Shown: one piece after another, positions 54,177-61,774 of the stretch
Layout of the letters: each line of letters begins with the position of its first letter
How positions within the stretch are numbered: position 1 is the first letter of the stretch
NCBI GenBank assembly: GCA_035628915.1
Contig: DASPIW010000054.1
Coordinates: 1 to 64,000, forward strand
Direction: 5' to 3'
Length of the DNA stretch: 64,000 bases
Source: JARBUG01 sp035628915
GTDB taxonomy: Bacteria; Bacillota; Sulfobacillia; Symbiobacteriales; Symbiobacteriaceae
Notes under the pieces: generated by a model
The model's database searches: none
The model's input: only the letters and a program-made list of their open reading frames with translations
What the model was told of the DNA's origin: nothing
Program-made: the position numbers and the translations under genes

Positions 54177-54906
54177 ACAGGGCGAGCAGCGCCAGAATGA
54201 CGCTGGTAACCTGGGCCGCCTTCATTCCGAAGAACTGCAGGCTGTCGGCACGCAAGAATTCCAGGCCGAACCGGCCGGCAGAGTACAGAACGACGTACCA
54301 AAGGAAAACGGTCCCTTGGGGTCGTTCTTTGCGAAGCAGCCATAGTGTCAACAGCAAGACACCCAGGTCCCAGACGCCCTCGAAGACCTCCGCAGGCCAT
54401 AGGGGGACGGGTCCGAACGTTTGATACGCCATCGATCCGGGGGCATAGATGATTCCGAACGATGAACCGGTCGGCTTCCCATAGGCATCACCGTTGAGGA
54501 GGCAGGCGCCCAGGCGCCCGATGGCCTGGCCAAGCAGAACGCCCGGGGTAAGCGTGTCGGCAAAGTCCCAGAACGAAAGCTTGTGCTTATGTGTGAACCA
54601 GACGGCTGCGACTGCTCCGCCCGCGATCGCACCCTGAATCGAGATGCCGCCGTTCCAAACTGCAAAGATCTCTCCCAGGTGCTTGCTGTAATACTCCCAG
54701 GTAAATATGACTTCCCAGAGTCGGGCGCCGACAATGGCTGAAACCAGGGCGACAACAGCGAATTCGTCGATCAAGGGAGCGTACTGAGGCCGCCGCCGCT
54801 TTGCCACGCGAGTGGCTAGCCATAGGGCCGACATAAAGGCCACCGCGATGAAGAAGCTGTACGAACGAATATGGAAACCAAAAACCTCAAAAAGAACGGG
54901 CCTCAC
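54127..54906 (-). CDS. lgt: prolipoprotein diacylglyceryl transferase
   Basis: 259 aa, seven helices. Lgt features are FGFHIRSYSFFIAVAFMSAL, GARLWEVIFTWEYY, WNGGISIQGAIAGGAVAAVW (His-less variant of the usual GGl/mSfHGg), the diacylglyceryl-binding loop GQAIGRLGACLLNGDAYGKP, and the C-terminal Arg GRFGLEFLRADS. It transfers diacylglycerol to the lipobox Cys of prelipoproteins. It lies downstream of the composite metal-type promoter P1, apart from the usual hprK/uvr neighbourhood, and may be an extra, condition-specific copy. Confidence 0.92.
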   Translation of the reverse strand: MRPVLFEVFGFHIRSYSFFIAVAFMSALWLATRVAKRRRPQYAPLIDEFAVVALVSAIVGARLWEVIFTWEYYSKHLGEIFAVWNGGISIQGAIAGGAVAAVWFTHKHKLSFWDFADTLTPGVLLGQAIGRLGACLLNGDAYGKPTGSSFGIIYAPGSMAYQTFGPVPLWPAEVFEGVWDLGVLLLTLWLLRKERPQGTVFLWYVVLYSAGRFGLEFLRADSLQFFGMKAAQVTSVILALLALFTLVYRNRNTWRTPRT

Positions 54907-54976
54907 AGCTTCATTTCTCCTTCCGACAGCATGACAAGGTGGTTACACGGCCGGCATCGCTGTCATTAGTTAACGG

Positions 54977-55042
54977 ATACCCCGTACGGGTATTTCGCCC
55001 GTGCCTCCAGCATAGCCGAGACCTGTGTGGAAACTGTGAAGG
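54977..55042 (-). promoter_or_regulatory. composite promoter P1 (CsoR-like operator) for lgt
   Basis: On the minus strand: direct-repeat box TTCACAGTTTCC-ACACAGG, a -10-like TATGCT, then the palindrome ATACCCGTACGGGGTAT (plus-strand 54977-54993). lgt begins 70 bp downstream. The same order occurs at P2 (60914) and P3 (63343). The palindrome resembles operators of CsoR-family copper repressors. The 331-bp gap 54907-55237 holds no gene. Confidence 0.7.
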
Positions 55043-55200
55043 CCGTGGCATCCCTGCAGTTTGTGCCGGACTACCTTTTTGCAGAAAGACTACGGGATGT
55101 GCCGGGAGGTCGTCACCAGCACGTCCCAAGGGCAAATACATGCGTCATCGGCAGGTGCTCAAAGTTAGGGTAAACGATCGCGCAAGAAGCTTGGGAGCTA

Positions 55201-55234
55201 ACCGGGCCTGCCGCTTTCAAACGGCAGGCCCGGT
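55201..55234. terminator. hairpin downstream of methyltransferase gene
   Basis: Perfect 13-bp stem accgggcctgccg / cggcaggcccggt with an 8-nt loop, 4 nt beyond the methyltransferase stop. Confidence 0.75.
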
Positions 55235-55237
55235 CCT

Positions 55238-56104
55238 TTATGCTTTGCGTCCAGCGGCCACCAGCGCTTCCCCCTTGAGCCGCACCGGCCCCTCGGGGAA
55301 CATGTACTGCAGAGTCTCAATCACGTCGGCCCGAATCGCCGCAACCGTTTCTGCCGGTACGGACTCGGTAACCCGCCTGAGTGGGCCGGCCGTCCGTATC
55401 AAGTGGTCCCAGAACGCAGCCGGGCTCTCCACTTCGTCGGTGATGGTCTCACGAACCGTCACTTCCACGTCTACAAACCCACCTGCTTCCAGTGTGCTCC
55501 GCAGGGTTACTGCCGACGATAGCGCCAGGGGGCCGGGAGTGCCCGGACCGAAAGGCGGTATGGGAACGTGCCGCAGGACAGCGCGGTACGGAATGCCGAT
55601 GAAGGCCACTCGTGCCGGATCGCCCCAGGTGCTGACCGCAACCCGCCCGCCCGGCTTCAGGGCTGCATGGACGGCCCGGAGGGCCGCGGCCGGGTCGGGC
55701 ATGAACATGAGCCCGAACCGGCACGTGGCGGCATCAAAGCTGGCCGGGGGCACGTCCAGGTGCAGTTCGTCAGCAACGGTGCGGAACTCGGCGTTCCGTA
55801 TGTTCAGTTCCTGAACCACGGCCCGTGCGGCGTTAACCATTCCGTCCGACAGGTCCAGGCCGAGCACTTGCCCGGCTGCACCCACCCGGCCCGCGATGGC
55901 GAGTCCGGGGTTGCCGTTGCCGCACGCCAGATCCAGCACCCGCTGTCCTGAACCGATGCCCGCCAGCGCCAGCAGAGCATCGGTGACGGGGTCGTCGGCA
56001 GCGGTCACCAACTTGCGGGGGCGCTCCCAACCGGCGGCAGAGACCGTCCATTCCTTGCGCTGTTCCTCTCGGATGAGCTCAGCGCGTTCCGTCGGATCCG
56101 ACAT
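55238..56104 (-). CDS. class I SAM-dependent methyltransferase
   Basis: 288 aa. Motif I RVLDLACGNGNPGLAIAGRV, motif II LGLDLSDGMVNAARAVV, motif III-like FDAATCRFGLMFMPDPAAAL and LKPGGRVAVSTWG identify a UbiE/Methyltransf_11-type enzyme. ATG 56104 follows GGAGGAAGGAAG. The substrate is not apparent. It is an isolated gene among metal-related genes. Confidence 0.9.
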   Translation of the reverse strand: MSDPTERAELIREEQRKEWTVSAAGWERPRKLVTAADDPVTDALLALAGIGSGQRVLDLACGNGNPGLAIAGRVGAAGQVLGLDLSDGMVNAARAVVQELNIRNAEFRTVADELHLDVPPASFDAATCRFGLMFMPDPAAALRAVHAALKPGGRVAVSTWGDPARVAFIGIPYRAVLRHVPIPPFGPGTPGPLALSSAVTLRSTLEAGGFVDVEVTVRETITDEVESPAAFWDHLIRTAGPLRRVTESVPAETVAAIRADVIETLQYMFPEGPVRLKGEALVAAGRKA

Positions 56105-56285
56105 CTTCCTTCCTCCCATCGCACCTGCGGACTATCACTTGCTGAGGATATTGTTGCCTTGGCTGCGTAAGAAGGAGACTACCGATGGCAGCCCAGCTGG
56201 TTTCCACTAGAAGAAGGTTATTTCGAACTGCGCCCTGTGATGGCTGAGAACCTGCGCAGCGAAGGGTCCTGGCCGCCATCCTGTG

Positions 56286-56816
56286 CTACTCGCCCGTGAT
56301 CGGGAGGATGAAGCGGAATGTGCTGCCCTCTCCAAGCTGGCTTTCCACCGAGATCGTGCCGCCGTGGGCTTCCACGATCCCGCGGGCAATGGCCAGGCCC
56401 AGACCGGACCCGCCCCCGGCCCTCGATCGCGACTTCTCGCCACGGTAAAAGCGATCGAACACGTGGGGGAGATCATCAGGAGCGATGCCTTCGCCCGTGT
56501 CGGCGACCACGAAAGTGACGTGGTCGGCTTCGGTATGGACTCTCAGGGCGATGGCCCGGCCTGGTGGTGTGTGGCGAAGCGCGTTGCCAAGCAGGTTGAG
56601 CAGCACTTGCTTGATGCGGTCGCCGTCCACGTTGAACGTGGGCAATCCAGGGCCGATTTCCTGGTCGAAACGCACCTGTTTATCCTGTGCGGCCGGCGCA
56701 AAGGCATTGGCCACGGCCAGAGCCAGAGCTCCGGCGTCCGCCAAGGTAAGGGCCTGGAGGTCATCGAGCAGCCGTCCCAGGCGCGGTACTTCATCACGCC
56801 CACCAGCAGGATCAGT
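56286..56816 (-). pseudogene. sensor histidine kinase, N-terminally truncated
   Basis: The minus strand starts in frame after a TGA with TDPAGGRDEVPRLGRLLDDL, then QALTLADAGALALAV. This is the end of a HisKA dimerisation helix and linker, followed by a complete HATPase: NLLGNALRHTPPGRAI (N box), VVADTGEGIAPDDLPHVFDR (G1), FYRGEKSR and GSGLGLAIARGIVEAHGGTI (G2). The sensor, membrane and phospho-His parts are missing. An internal TTG at 56744 could allow an ATPase-only product. No response regulator is adjacent. Confidence 0.75.
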
Positions 56817-56857
56817 TCACCTGCCATCGCAATCACCTTTCGAAAACATGATGATCA

Positions 56858-56893
56858 GGGGCACAGGACTGGCCTCTCCAGTTCCTGTGCCCC
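56858..56893 (-). terminator. hairpin after Met-rich gene
   Basis: Long stem ggggcacaggactgg / ccagttcctgtgcccc with a short loop (one bulge) just past the stop of the Met-rich gene on the minus strand; no T-tract. Confidence 0.6.
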
Positions 56894-56911
56894 GAAAGCG
56901 GCGTGCAGTGC

Positions 56912-57415
56912 TTAGTTGCTCTCAGCGGGAGCGGCGTGGCAGGCGCCACCCGTCTGCATCATGGCGGCACCGTTCAGAACGGTCAAGCCGGCCTTGCCCA
57001 TGTGCTCGAGCATCTGATCGGCCTGCTCCTGGGTCAGGGTGCCCGCCGCGACCATTTCGTCGAACGCAGCCTTGCGGGCGTCCTCCATGGCGCCCGTTAC
57101 GGCGGCGAGGTCAACGCCTTTCCCCTTGGCCAGGTCGGCAACGCCGCGGCCATCGGCCAACGCCTGGGACAGTTCATCGGCGGTCATGCCTAGGGCGCCG
57201 GCTGCGGCGCCCAATAGCTGCTCATGCATGCCGCTCATGCTGTCATGCATCTTGGACATGTCGCCGCCCATCATGCCGCTCTGCATCATATTTCCCATAC
57301 CGCCGCCCATCATTCCGGCGGCGAGCAGCCGTCCGGGGTGAGCGACCAGCGTAATGGTTCCCACGGCCGCCACAATCGCTGCACCGATCGCAACTCGCTT
57401 CCACATCTTCGTCAT
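56912..57415 (-). CDS. secreted Met-rich protein, DUF2680-like C-terminus
   Basis: 167 aa. Signal peptide MTKMWKRVAIGAAIVAAVGT then ITLVAHPGRLLAA. A Met/Gly/His-rich segment follows (MMGGGMGNMMQSGMMGGDMS, then KMHDSMSGMHEQ), of the kind that binds Cu(I)/Ag(I). The helical DUF2680-like repeat is LGMTADELSQALADGRGVAD and LTQEQADQMLEHMGKAGL. The C-terminus GGACHAAPAESN adds a Cys-x-x-His-like pair. ATG 57415 follows GGAGGG. Proposed role: extracytoplasmic copper buffer (inference). Confidence 0.75.
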   Translation of the reverse strand: MTKMWKRVAIGAAIVAAVGTITLVAHPGRLLAAGMMGGGMGNMMQSGMMGGDMSKMHDSMSGMHEQLLGAAAGALGMTADELSQALADGRGVADLAKGKGVDLAAVTGAMEDARKAAFDEMVAAGTLTQEQADQMLEHMGKAGLTVLNGAAMMQTGGACHAAPAESN

Positions 57416-57526
57416 GATGAATCCCTCCGTTATTTTTTCTTGGCCTCTGGTCTTGTGGTACTGCAAGAGTTTCGAGAGACTTTGAAGGAGATGTCAAGGT
57501 TTTGTCAAGACGGCTCCCGGCGCGAC

Positions 57527-58273
57527 CTACATGCCGAACGGGAGTCGGAACGGCCACAACCTGCCGGCTGCACCTGTGAGCCAGGTCAGCTTGCCGGTCA
57601 CCATCAGGGCGCCGAGCACCACCATAAGCGCTCCGGCGACACGCTGGACCCACAGCCGCGGCGCCGTTGCGTTGCGAAGTACCGTGACCAGCCGGCCCAT
57701 GAAGAGCCCGGCCAGCAGGTACGGAACGGCGAGGCCGGCCGAGAAAGCGGCCATGAGAACGGCTCCGGTGACCGGTGTTCCGGATCCGCCAGCCAGGATG
57801 AGGATGGAGTAAAGGGTCGGGGCAATACAGTGAGAGCAGGCAACGGCAAAAAATAGTCCCACGACAAATGCAGACCACGGCTTCGCCGGAGGGGGCGCCG
57901 TCTCCCAGGCGCGGTGGCGCAGCGTGAGTCGCTCCAGCAGGCCTTCCGGCACCAGTCCCAACGCCATGAGCCCAAGAACGATCACGAACAGGCCCCCGAC
58001 GATGTTCAGGTAGACAAGGCTGCGCTGCAGGAGCGCTCCGATTTGGGCGGCGACAGCCCCTGCCAAGGTGAAGACCACCGCGAAGCCGGTGACGAAGGCC
58101 AAAGTGTTCCGCACCACGCCCCTCTTGACAGCGTCGGTCGCCGTCAGTTCCCGAAGGGAACGGAACGATTCGCCGGTAATGAGGCTGAAATAGACGGACA
58201 ACATGGGAACGATGCATGGCGAGAGAAATGAGAGGAGGCCGGCTGCAAACGCAATCGTGACGCCGCTGATCAT
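57527..58273 (-). CDS. ccdA: CcdA-type thiol-disulfide transmembrane transporter
   Basis: 248 aa, six helices. First redox Cys in LLSFLSPCIVPMLSVYFSLI and second in FFAVACSHCIAPTLYSILIL, matching the two Cys of CcdA/DsbD-beta, which carry electrons across the membrane for cytochrome c maturation or extracytoplasmic thiol reduction. The second motif has CSHC with two Cys. AGGTGA precedes the ATG at 58273. It fits with the c-type cytochromes at 51972 and 61775. Confidence 0.9.
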   Translation of the reverse strand: MISGVTIAFAAGLLSFLSPCIVPMLSVYFSLITGESFRSLRELTATDAVKRGVVRNTLAFVTGFAVVFTLAGAVAAQIGALLQRSLVYLNIVGGLFVIVLGLMALGLVPEGLLERLTLRHRAWETAPPPAKPWSAFVVGLFFAVACSHCIAPTLYSILILAGGSGTPVTGAVLMAAFSAGLAVPYLLAGLFMGRLVTVLRNATAPRLWVQRVAGALMVVLGALMVTGKLTWLTGAAGRLWPFRLPFGM

Positions 58274-58542
58274 CTAGTAGTCACCTACCGGTTGGCCTGG
58301 ATGAGAGATGTAACACACAGTCTTCATACTTCTCGGCTACTATGACGCTGATTCATGGTAGTTGCAGCGGAAGGCCCGACGGTTTCCGGATGTTGCGGCG
58401 CCCCGCCGGCACGAGGGCACTGGCCGCGGCCCGGCCCTCCTCACAAGGATGGTCGGGCTCTTCATTTGTCTGCCAGCGTGAAGGCAGTGAAAGGCTGGTG
58501 GTGGAAAGCGGAATAGTAGGCGGGCCAATAGGAGGAGTCTCC

Positions 58543-59439
58543 GTGCAATTGCTGATGACTGTCGCGATCATGGTTGCGATTGGCGTGCCGATCCTTGTAA
58601 TCGCCGTCTCGCACCAACTCCGTGATTCCCATGGCAACCACGAAACTGCCATGACGGTAGCCATGGCTCTAGGAATGATGGCAGGGCTTACGAGCGGTGT
58701 GGTCGCGGGACTCCTGGCACCGGCCGACTTGTGGCCGTCAACTGCCGCGGGCGTCGTGGCTGGCATTATAGCAGGCGTGGTTGCAGGAGCGCACGCAGGA
58801 CTGATGGCAGTACTGGAAGGAGCCATGGCAGGCTTGATGGGCGGTGCCATGGGCGCCATGATGGGCGGGATGATGCCGGACCGTGCGGCATGGCTGACCG
58901 CCTCGACCGCGGTGCTGACCGTGGCGACAGGGGCCGGTCTCGTGCGGGTGCTATTGCCTGGCCACCATGAGGGTCATCACGGGCCCATGGTGCCGGGGCG
59001 GGTTTATGTGGTGGCCGGCGGTGCCACCGCCATCATCGGAGCGGTTGCGTGGGTGGCGACGGGACCGCTGGTCCACCGGCTGCCACTGCCGACAGAGCAC
59101 CAGCACCTGGCGCCCGTCGACATTACCGTTTCGGCCCAGGAATTCGGTTTCTCGCCGGCGGTGGTACAACTCGCCGTCGGTAAGCCTGTGCGACTTCGTC
59201 TTGTCAACGAAGGTTCACAGGGGCATGATCTCACGGTCCCAGGCCTGGAATATCGTTTGGCAGCCAGCCGAGATCGGCGTGCTGAGCCGCCGGGGCTGCA
59301 TATCTACGCCGCGGATGGAGACACGGGAGTCCTGGAGATCATCCCGCTGCGCACCGGCGAATTCAAGGCGTACTGCTCGGTTGCCGGGCACAAGCAGTCA
59401 GGAATGACGCTGGTGATCCGGGTGGTCAGTGGAGAATGA
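58543..59439 (+). CDS. membrane protein with C-terminal cupredoxin domain
   Basis: 298 aa. Five or so helices, Met/Gly/His-rich (GAMAGLMGGAMGAMMGGMMP, LLPGHHEGHHGPMVPG), precede a C-terminal cupredoxin domain facing outside (DITVSAQEFGFSPAVVQLAV). Type-1 copper ligands are visible: His in SQGHDLTVPG and Cys/His/Met in FKAYCSVAGHKQSGM. GTG 58543 follows aggaggagtctcc; the frame extends upstream to 58342 without a good start. Likely copper binding or electron transfer at the membrane. Confidence 0.82.
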   Translation: MQLLMTVAIMVAIGVPILVIAVSHQLRDSHGNHETAMTVAMALGMMAGLTSGVVAGLLAPADLWPSTAAGVVAGIIAGVVAGAHAGLMAVLEGAMAGLMGGAMGAMMGGMMPDRAAWLTASTAVLTVATGAGLVRVLLPGHHEGHHGPMVPGRVYVVAGGATAIIGAVAWVATGPLVHRLPLPTEHQHLAPVDITVSAQEFGFSPAVVQLAVGKPVRLRLVNEGSQGHDLTVPGLEYRLAASRDRRAEPPGLHIYAADGDTGVLEIIPLRTGEFKAYCSVAGHKQSGMTLVIRVVSGE

Positions 59440-59449
59440 CTCGGTAAGT

Positions 59450-59929
59450 TCACTTCTTCTGCCACTCGAATTGGCGGACGGGCACTTCTGCCAAATCCCG
59501 GATTTCCAGCTTCACTGCCTTGGCGCCGGCCAGCAGTCCGTTGGGATCTTTGAACGACAAGATGCCGGTCACGTGGTGCCCTGCGCCCGTACCCTCAGGC
59601 TTCCACTCCGCGTCATTCAGGGTACCTCCCGGGTCGAGAGAGACTTGGCTGAGCTTTGACAAGTCATACTTGCCCAATTCCACGGAGTGGGTGTTAAGCG
59701 AAATCTCAAACTGCAGAGATGCTACGCCCGCGTGATAGGTAACCTGGACTTGAATGCCACCGCCGTCATTCGTTTTCACTTCTTCTTGAGCCAGGTGCAC
59801 CTGGCCGGTCGGGGCGGAACTACTGCTTCGGCTTTTTGCCTTCGCAATGTTCCACAGACCCAGGGCGGCGGTCAGAACGATCAGAATGCCACCTACGACT
59901 GAGACAACCAGTACATTGCGCTTGGACAT
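59450..59929 (-). CDS. membrane-anchored hypothetical protein (159 aa)
   Basis: One N-terminal helix (VLVVSVVGGILIVLTAALGL) anchors a beta-rich extracytoplasmic domain (IQVQVTYHAGVASLQFEISL, NTHSVELGKYDLSKLS, GAGHHVTGILSFKDPNG). It resembles small Ig-like domains seen beside copper and cytochrome genes, but no family is claimed. It converges with the cupredoxin gene, leaving 10 bp between stops. Confidence 0.65.
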   Translation of the reverse strand: MSKRNVLVVSVVGGILIVLTAALGLWNIAKAKSRSSSSAPTGQVHLAQEEVKTNDGGGIQVQVTYHAGVASLQFEISLNTHSVELGKYDLSKLSQVSLDPGGTLNDAEWKPEGTGAGHHVTGILSFKDPNGLLAGAKAVKLEIRDLAEVPVRQFEWQKK

Positions 59930-59985
59930 CCTCTTCTGCTCCCTTACTGAATACAGATCAGGAATCGGTGTGGAGTGTGGTGCCA

Positions 59986-60015
59986 GGAATGGCCGGGCGA
60001 TTGCCCGGCCATTCC
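59986..60015 (-). terminator. terminator downstream of first PCYCGC gene
   Basis: Perfect 13-bp stem ggaatggccgggc / gcccggccattcc, loop gatt, 11 nt past the TAG of the 60027-60638 gene. Its position supports that TAG (not the internal TGA) being the true end of the gene. Confidence 0.75.
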
Positions 60016-60026
60016 AGTTAGTTTTC

Positions 60027-60638
60027 CTACAGGCCTTCGGGGGGAAGCGGTGCCGGGGTAGGTTTCAGACCCTGGCTCAGGTACTGCCTGTCTATCTCTT
60101 TGCGCAGCTGGGTCAACGTCTTTCCCTTGTCCATTCCTTTTCTCACGTCACGCGTGATGTCAAGGCAGATCTGTCAGCCCACAGCGTGGCTGTCATACGC
60201 CGCGATCCGTTTGTCGGCGCCCCGGTCGAAGTAACACGCCGAGTTGCTGACATGGCCGGCCGACTGATAGCAGCCGCAGAAGCACGGAAAGTATTGCAGT
60301 TCGTTATGGTGGGACGCGGCCCAGGTGTAATCATCGCGTATGACCTGGTTGGCAGATGCCAGCCACGAAGGCATCGGGCCTGCCAGTTCAATCAGAGAGG
60401 CACTGACCGGGGGCGCCACAGACTTGGCTGCGGTCTTGTTGTTCCCCAACCTGGATAGACCGAAAACGGCTGCCCCGGCGAGGATGGCGAGGACAAGCGC
60501 TCCGGCCACAAAGGTACGCGTTTGCGACGCACCGCTTGATTTGTTTGGTCTTGCCACCTTGGCTCCGCAGGCCTGGCAGAACTGAGAGCCCGCCGGTACC
60601 CTTGTGGAACACTTTGGACAGCGCTGGGAACCTGACAT
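60027..60638 (-). CDS. PCYCGC-family selenoprotein candidate 1 (in-frame TGA)
   Basis: 203 aa if TGA at 60176-60174 is read through. An N-terminal zinc-ribbon CPKCSTRVPAGSQFCQACGA is followed by one helix (TFVAGALVLAILAGAAVFGL). The PCYCGC-type domain reads LQYFPCFCGCYQSAGHVSNS with ACYFDRG and YDSHAVG. The TGA (residue 155) is followed by QICLDITRDVRKGMDKGKTL and TQLRKEIDRQY to a TAG at 60029-60027. In this family I expect a CxxC after the DSHA segment, so the TGA replaces its first Cys, giving U-x-x-C. The plus-strand paralogue has the TGA at the same place. SD AGGTGATC precedes the ATG. Confidence 0.78.
60142..60173 (-). promoter_or_regulatory. putative bacterial SECIS element 1
   Basis: Starting 11 nt after the TGA, 21 bases (minus strand 60162-60142) are identical to those at 61569-61589. 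They form a near-palindrome centred on CACGCGTG that folds as ACATCA / TGACGT (one mismatch) around loop CGCG, about 19 nt from the TGA. That distance is in the range for bacterial SECIS hairpins. Confidence 0.6.
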
Positions 60639-60685
60639 GTGGTGATCACCTGCTTCGATGCATAGTGCAGTCCTGAATCTACTCT

Positions 60686-60717
60686 AGGGCTTACTTGTGA
60701 AGGATCTGTGATAATTT
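60686..60717 (-). promoter_or_regulatory. direct-repeat regulator box before selenoprotein gene 1
   Basis: The minus strand reads TCACAG-atcc-TTCACAAG about 50-75 bp upstream of the gene start. It resembles the TTCACAG-type repeat box of P1-P3 but without the CsoR-like palindrome. Confidence 0.45.
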
Positions 60718-60761
60718 GACCGGAACCCAACACTTCTTCACATATTCGCCACAGGTATCTC

Positions 60762-60839
60762 CTAAGGTAAGTGTAGTAAGCCCCGATTCGCAAGAACCAT
60801 CGCCCCACAGCCAATCCACATAAGCATCTTCCTAGACAT
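60762..60839 (-). pseudogene. truncated DUF2933-like gene
   Basis: ATG 60839 gives MSRKMLMWIGCGAMVLANRG then LLHLP. The first 17 residues match the intact paralogue at 63298 (MSKKVLMWIGCGAMVLAG) at 14 positions, after which similarity ends and a stop follows. The promoter P2 upstream is intact. This looks like a partial duplicate of the promoter plus gene start. Confidence 0.7.
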
Positions 60840-60913
60840 CAAGGAAAGCCTCCTCCCAGGTATTACACTGCCACCATTACCCCGCGCGGGACTGGGTCCG
60901 GCCATCTTGAACG

Positions 60914-60978
60914 ATACCCCGTACAGGTATTTTCTAGCAGCTTCAGTGTAGCTCCGACCTGTGAGGAAACTGTGAAGA
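60914..60978 (-). promoter_or_regulatory. composite promoter P2 (CsoR-like operator)
   Basis: The minus strand reads TTCACAG-TTTCC-TCACAGG, -10-like TACACT, then ATACCTGTACGGGGTAT (plus 60914-60930), 75 bp before the truncated DUF2933 start. One palindrome position differs from P1. The 358-bp gap 60840-61197 otherwise holds no gene. Confidence 0.7.
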
Positions 60979-61197
60979 ATGGCGATTCCGCCGATTCTCA
61001 CTTTCTCCATACCGATGATGCACAGTCATAGGAGGGCATAGCACACGGACGTAGACTGCAGATAAGCATGCCATCATGGGGTATTTGAGCCATGTCATCC
61101 ATGTACGTTATCTATCAATAGTTGGTTGGATGGGCGATACCCACTACCGGTAGGGTGTTGTATTTTGGGGTCATACAGGTCGTTTGGAGGGTTGCCC

Positions 61198-61698
61198 TTG
61201 CCGCTCAAGAGAGGCCCCGGAGGTCCCCGGTGGTGGATTCTGACCACGACTACGGTCCTGGTAATGAGCGCAGTAATCGCTCTATCGGGGTGCACTGGAT
61301 CAAAGCCGGCTGAAGCTCCCATTGATCCCGCTGCTACTTCAATTCCCAGCGCTCCGCCCATGCCGGATTGGTTGGTGAAGGCTGATCCCCTCATCAAGAC
61401 CGAGTACATATGGGCCTCCGGCCATTTGGCCGAACTCCAGTACATCCCATGCTACTGCGGCTGCTCTCACGACGGCCACACCGACAATTTCGCCTGCTAC
61501 TATGACCGCGACCAGAGTGGTCGAATTACCGGGTACGACGGCATGAGCGCATCGTGAGGGATTTGTACTGACATCACGCGTGACGTGAGATTAGGCCTCC
61601 AGCGGGGCAAATCGCTGCAGCAAATCCGTCAGGAGATCGACAAGCGCTACGAGGGTACTGAGCCGACACCAACGCCCATGCCGCCGGCGGGCAAATAG
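61198..61698 (+). CDS. PCYCGC-family lipoprotein, selenoprotein candidate 2 (in-frame TGA)
   Basis: 166 aa if TGA at 61555-61557 is decoded. Lipoprotein signal (WILTTTTVLVMSAVIALSGC), then a PCYCGC domain ELQYIPCYCGCSHDGHTDNF with ACYYDRDQSGRITGYDGMSA. The in-frame TGA (residue 120) is followed by GICTDITRDVRLGLQRGKSL and QQIRQEIDKRYEGTEPTPTP to a TAG at 61696-61698. The tail is clearly homologous to that of the 60027-60638 protein although the two differ widely elsewhere. TTG 61198 follows ttggaggg. The two genes are divergent around P2. Confidence 0.78.
61558..61590 (+). promoter_or_regulatory. putative bacterial SECIS element 2
   Basis: Eleven nt after the TGA, bases 61569-61589 repeat exactly the 21 bases found after the TGA of the paralogue, including all wobble positions of the DITRDV codons. 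The fold is the same: ACATCA / TGACGT stem around CGCG. Confidence 0.6.
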
Positions 61699-61774
61699 CC
61701 AAGACGCCGGGCCCCGGAAGGAGTGAACGGCAGCCATGCACAGGGGTGCCCTCCGAGGAAAGGAGACCCTGATT

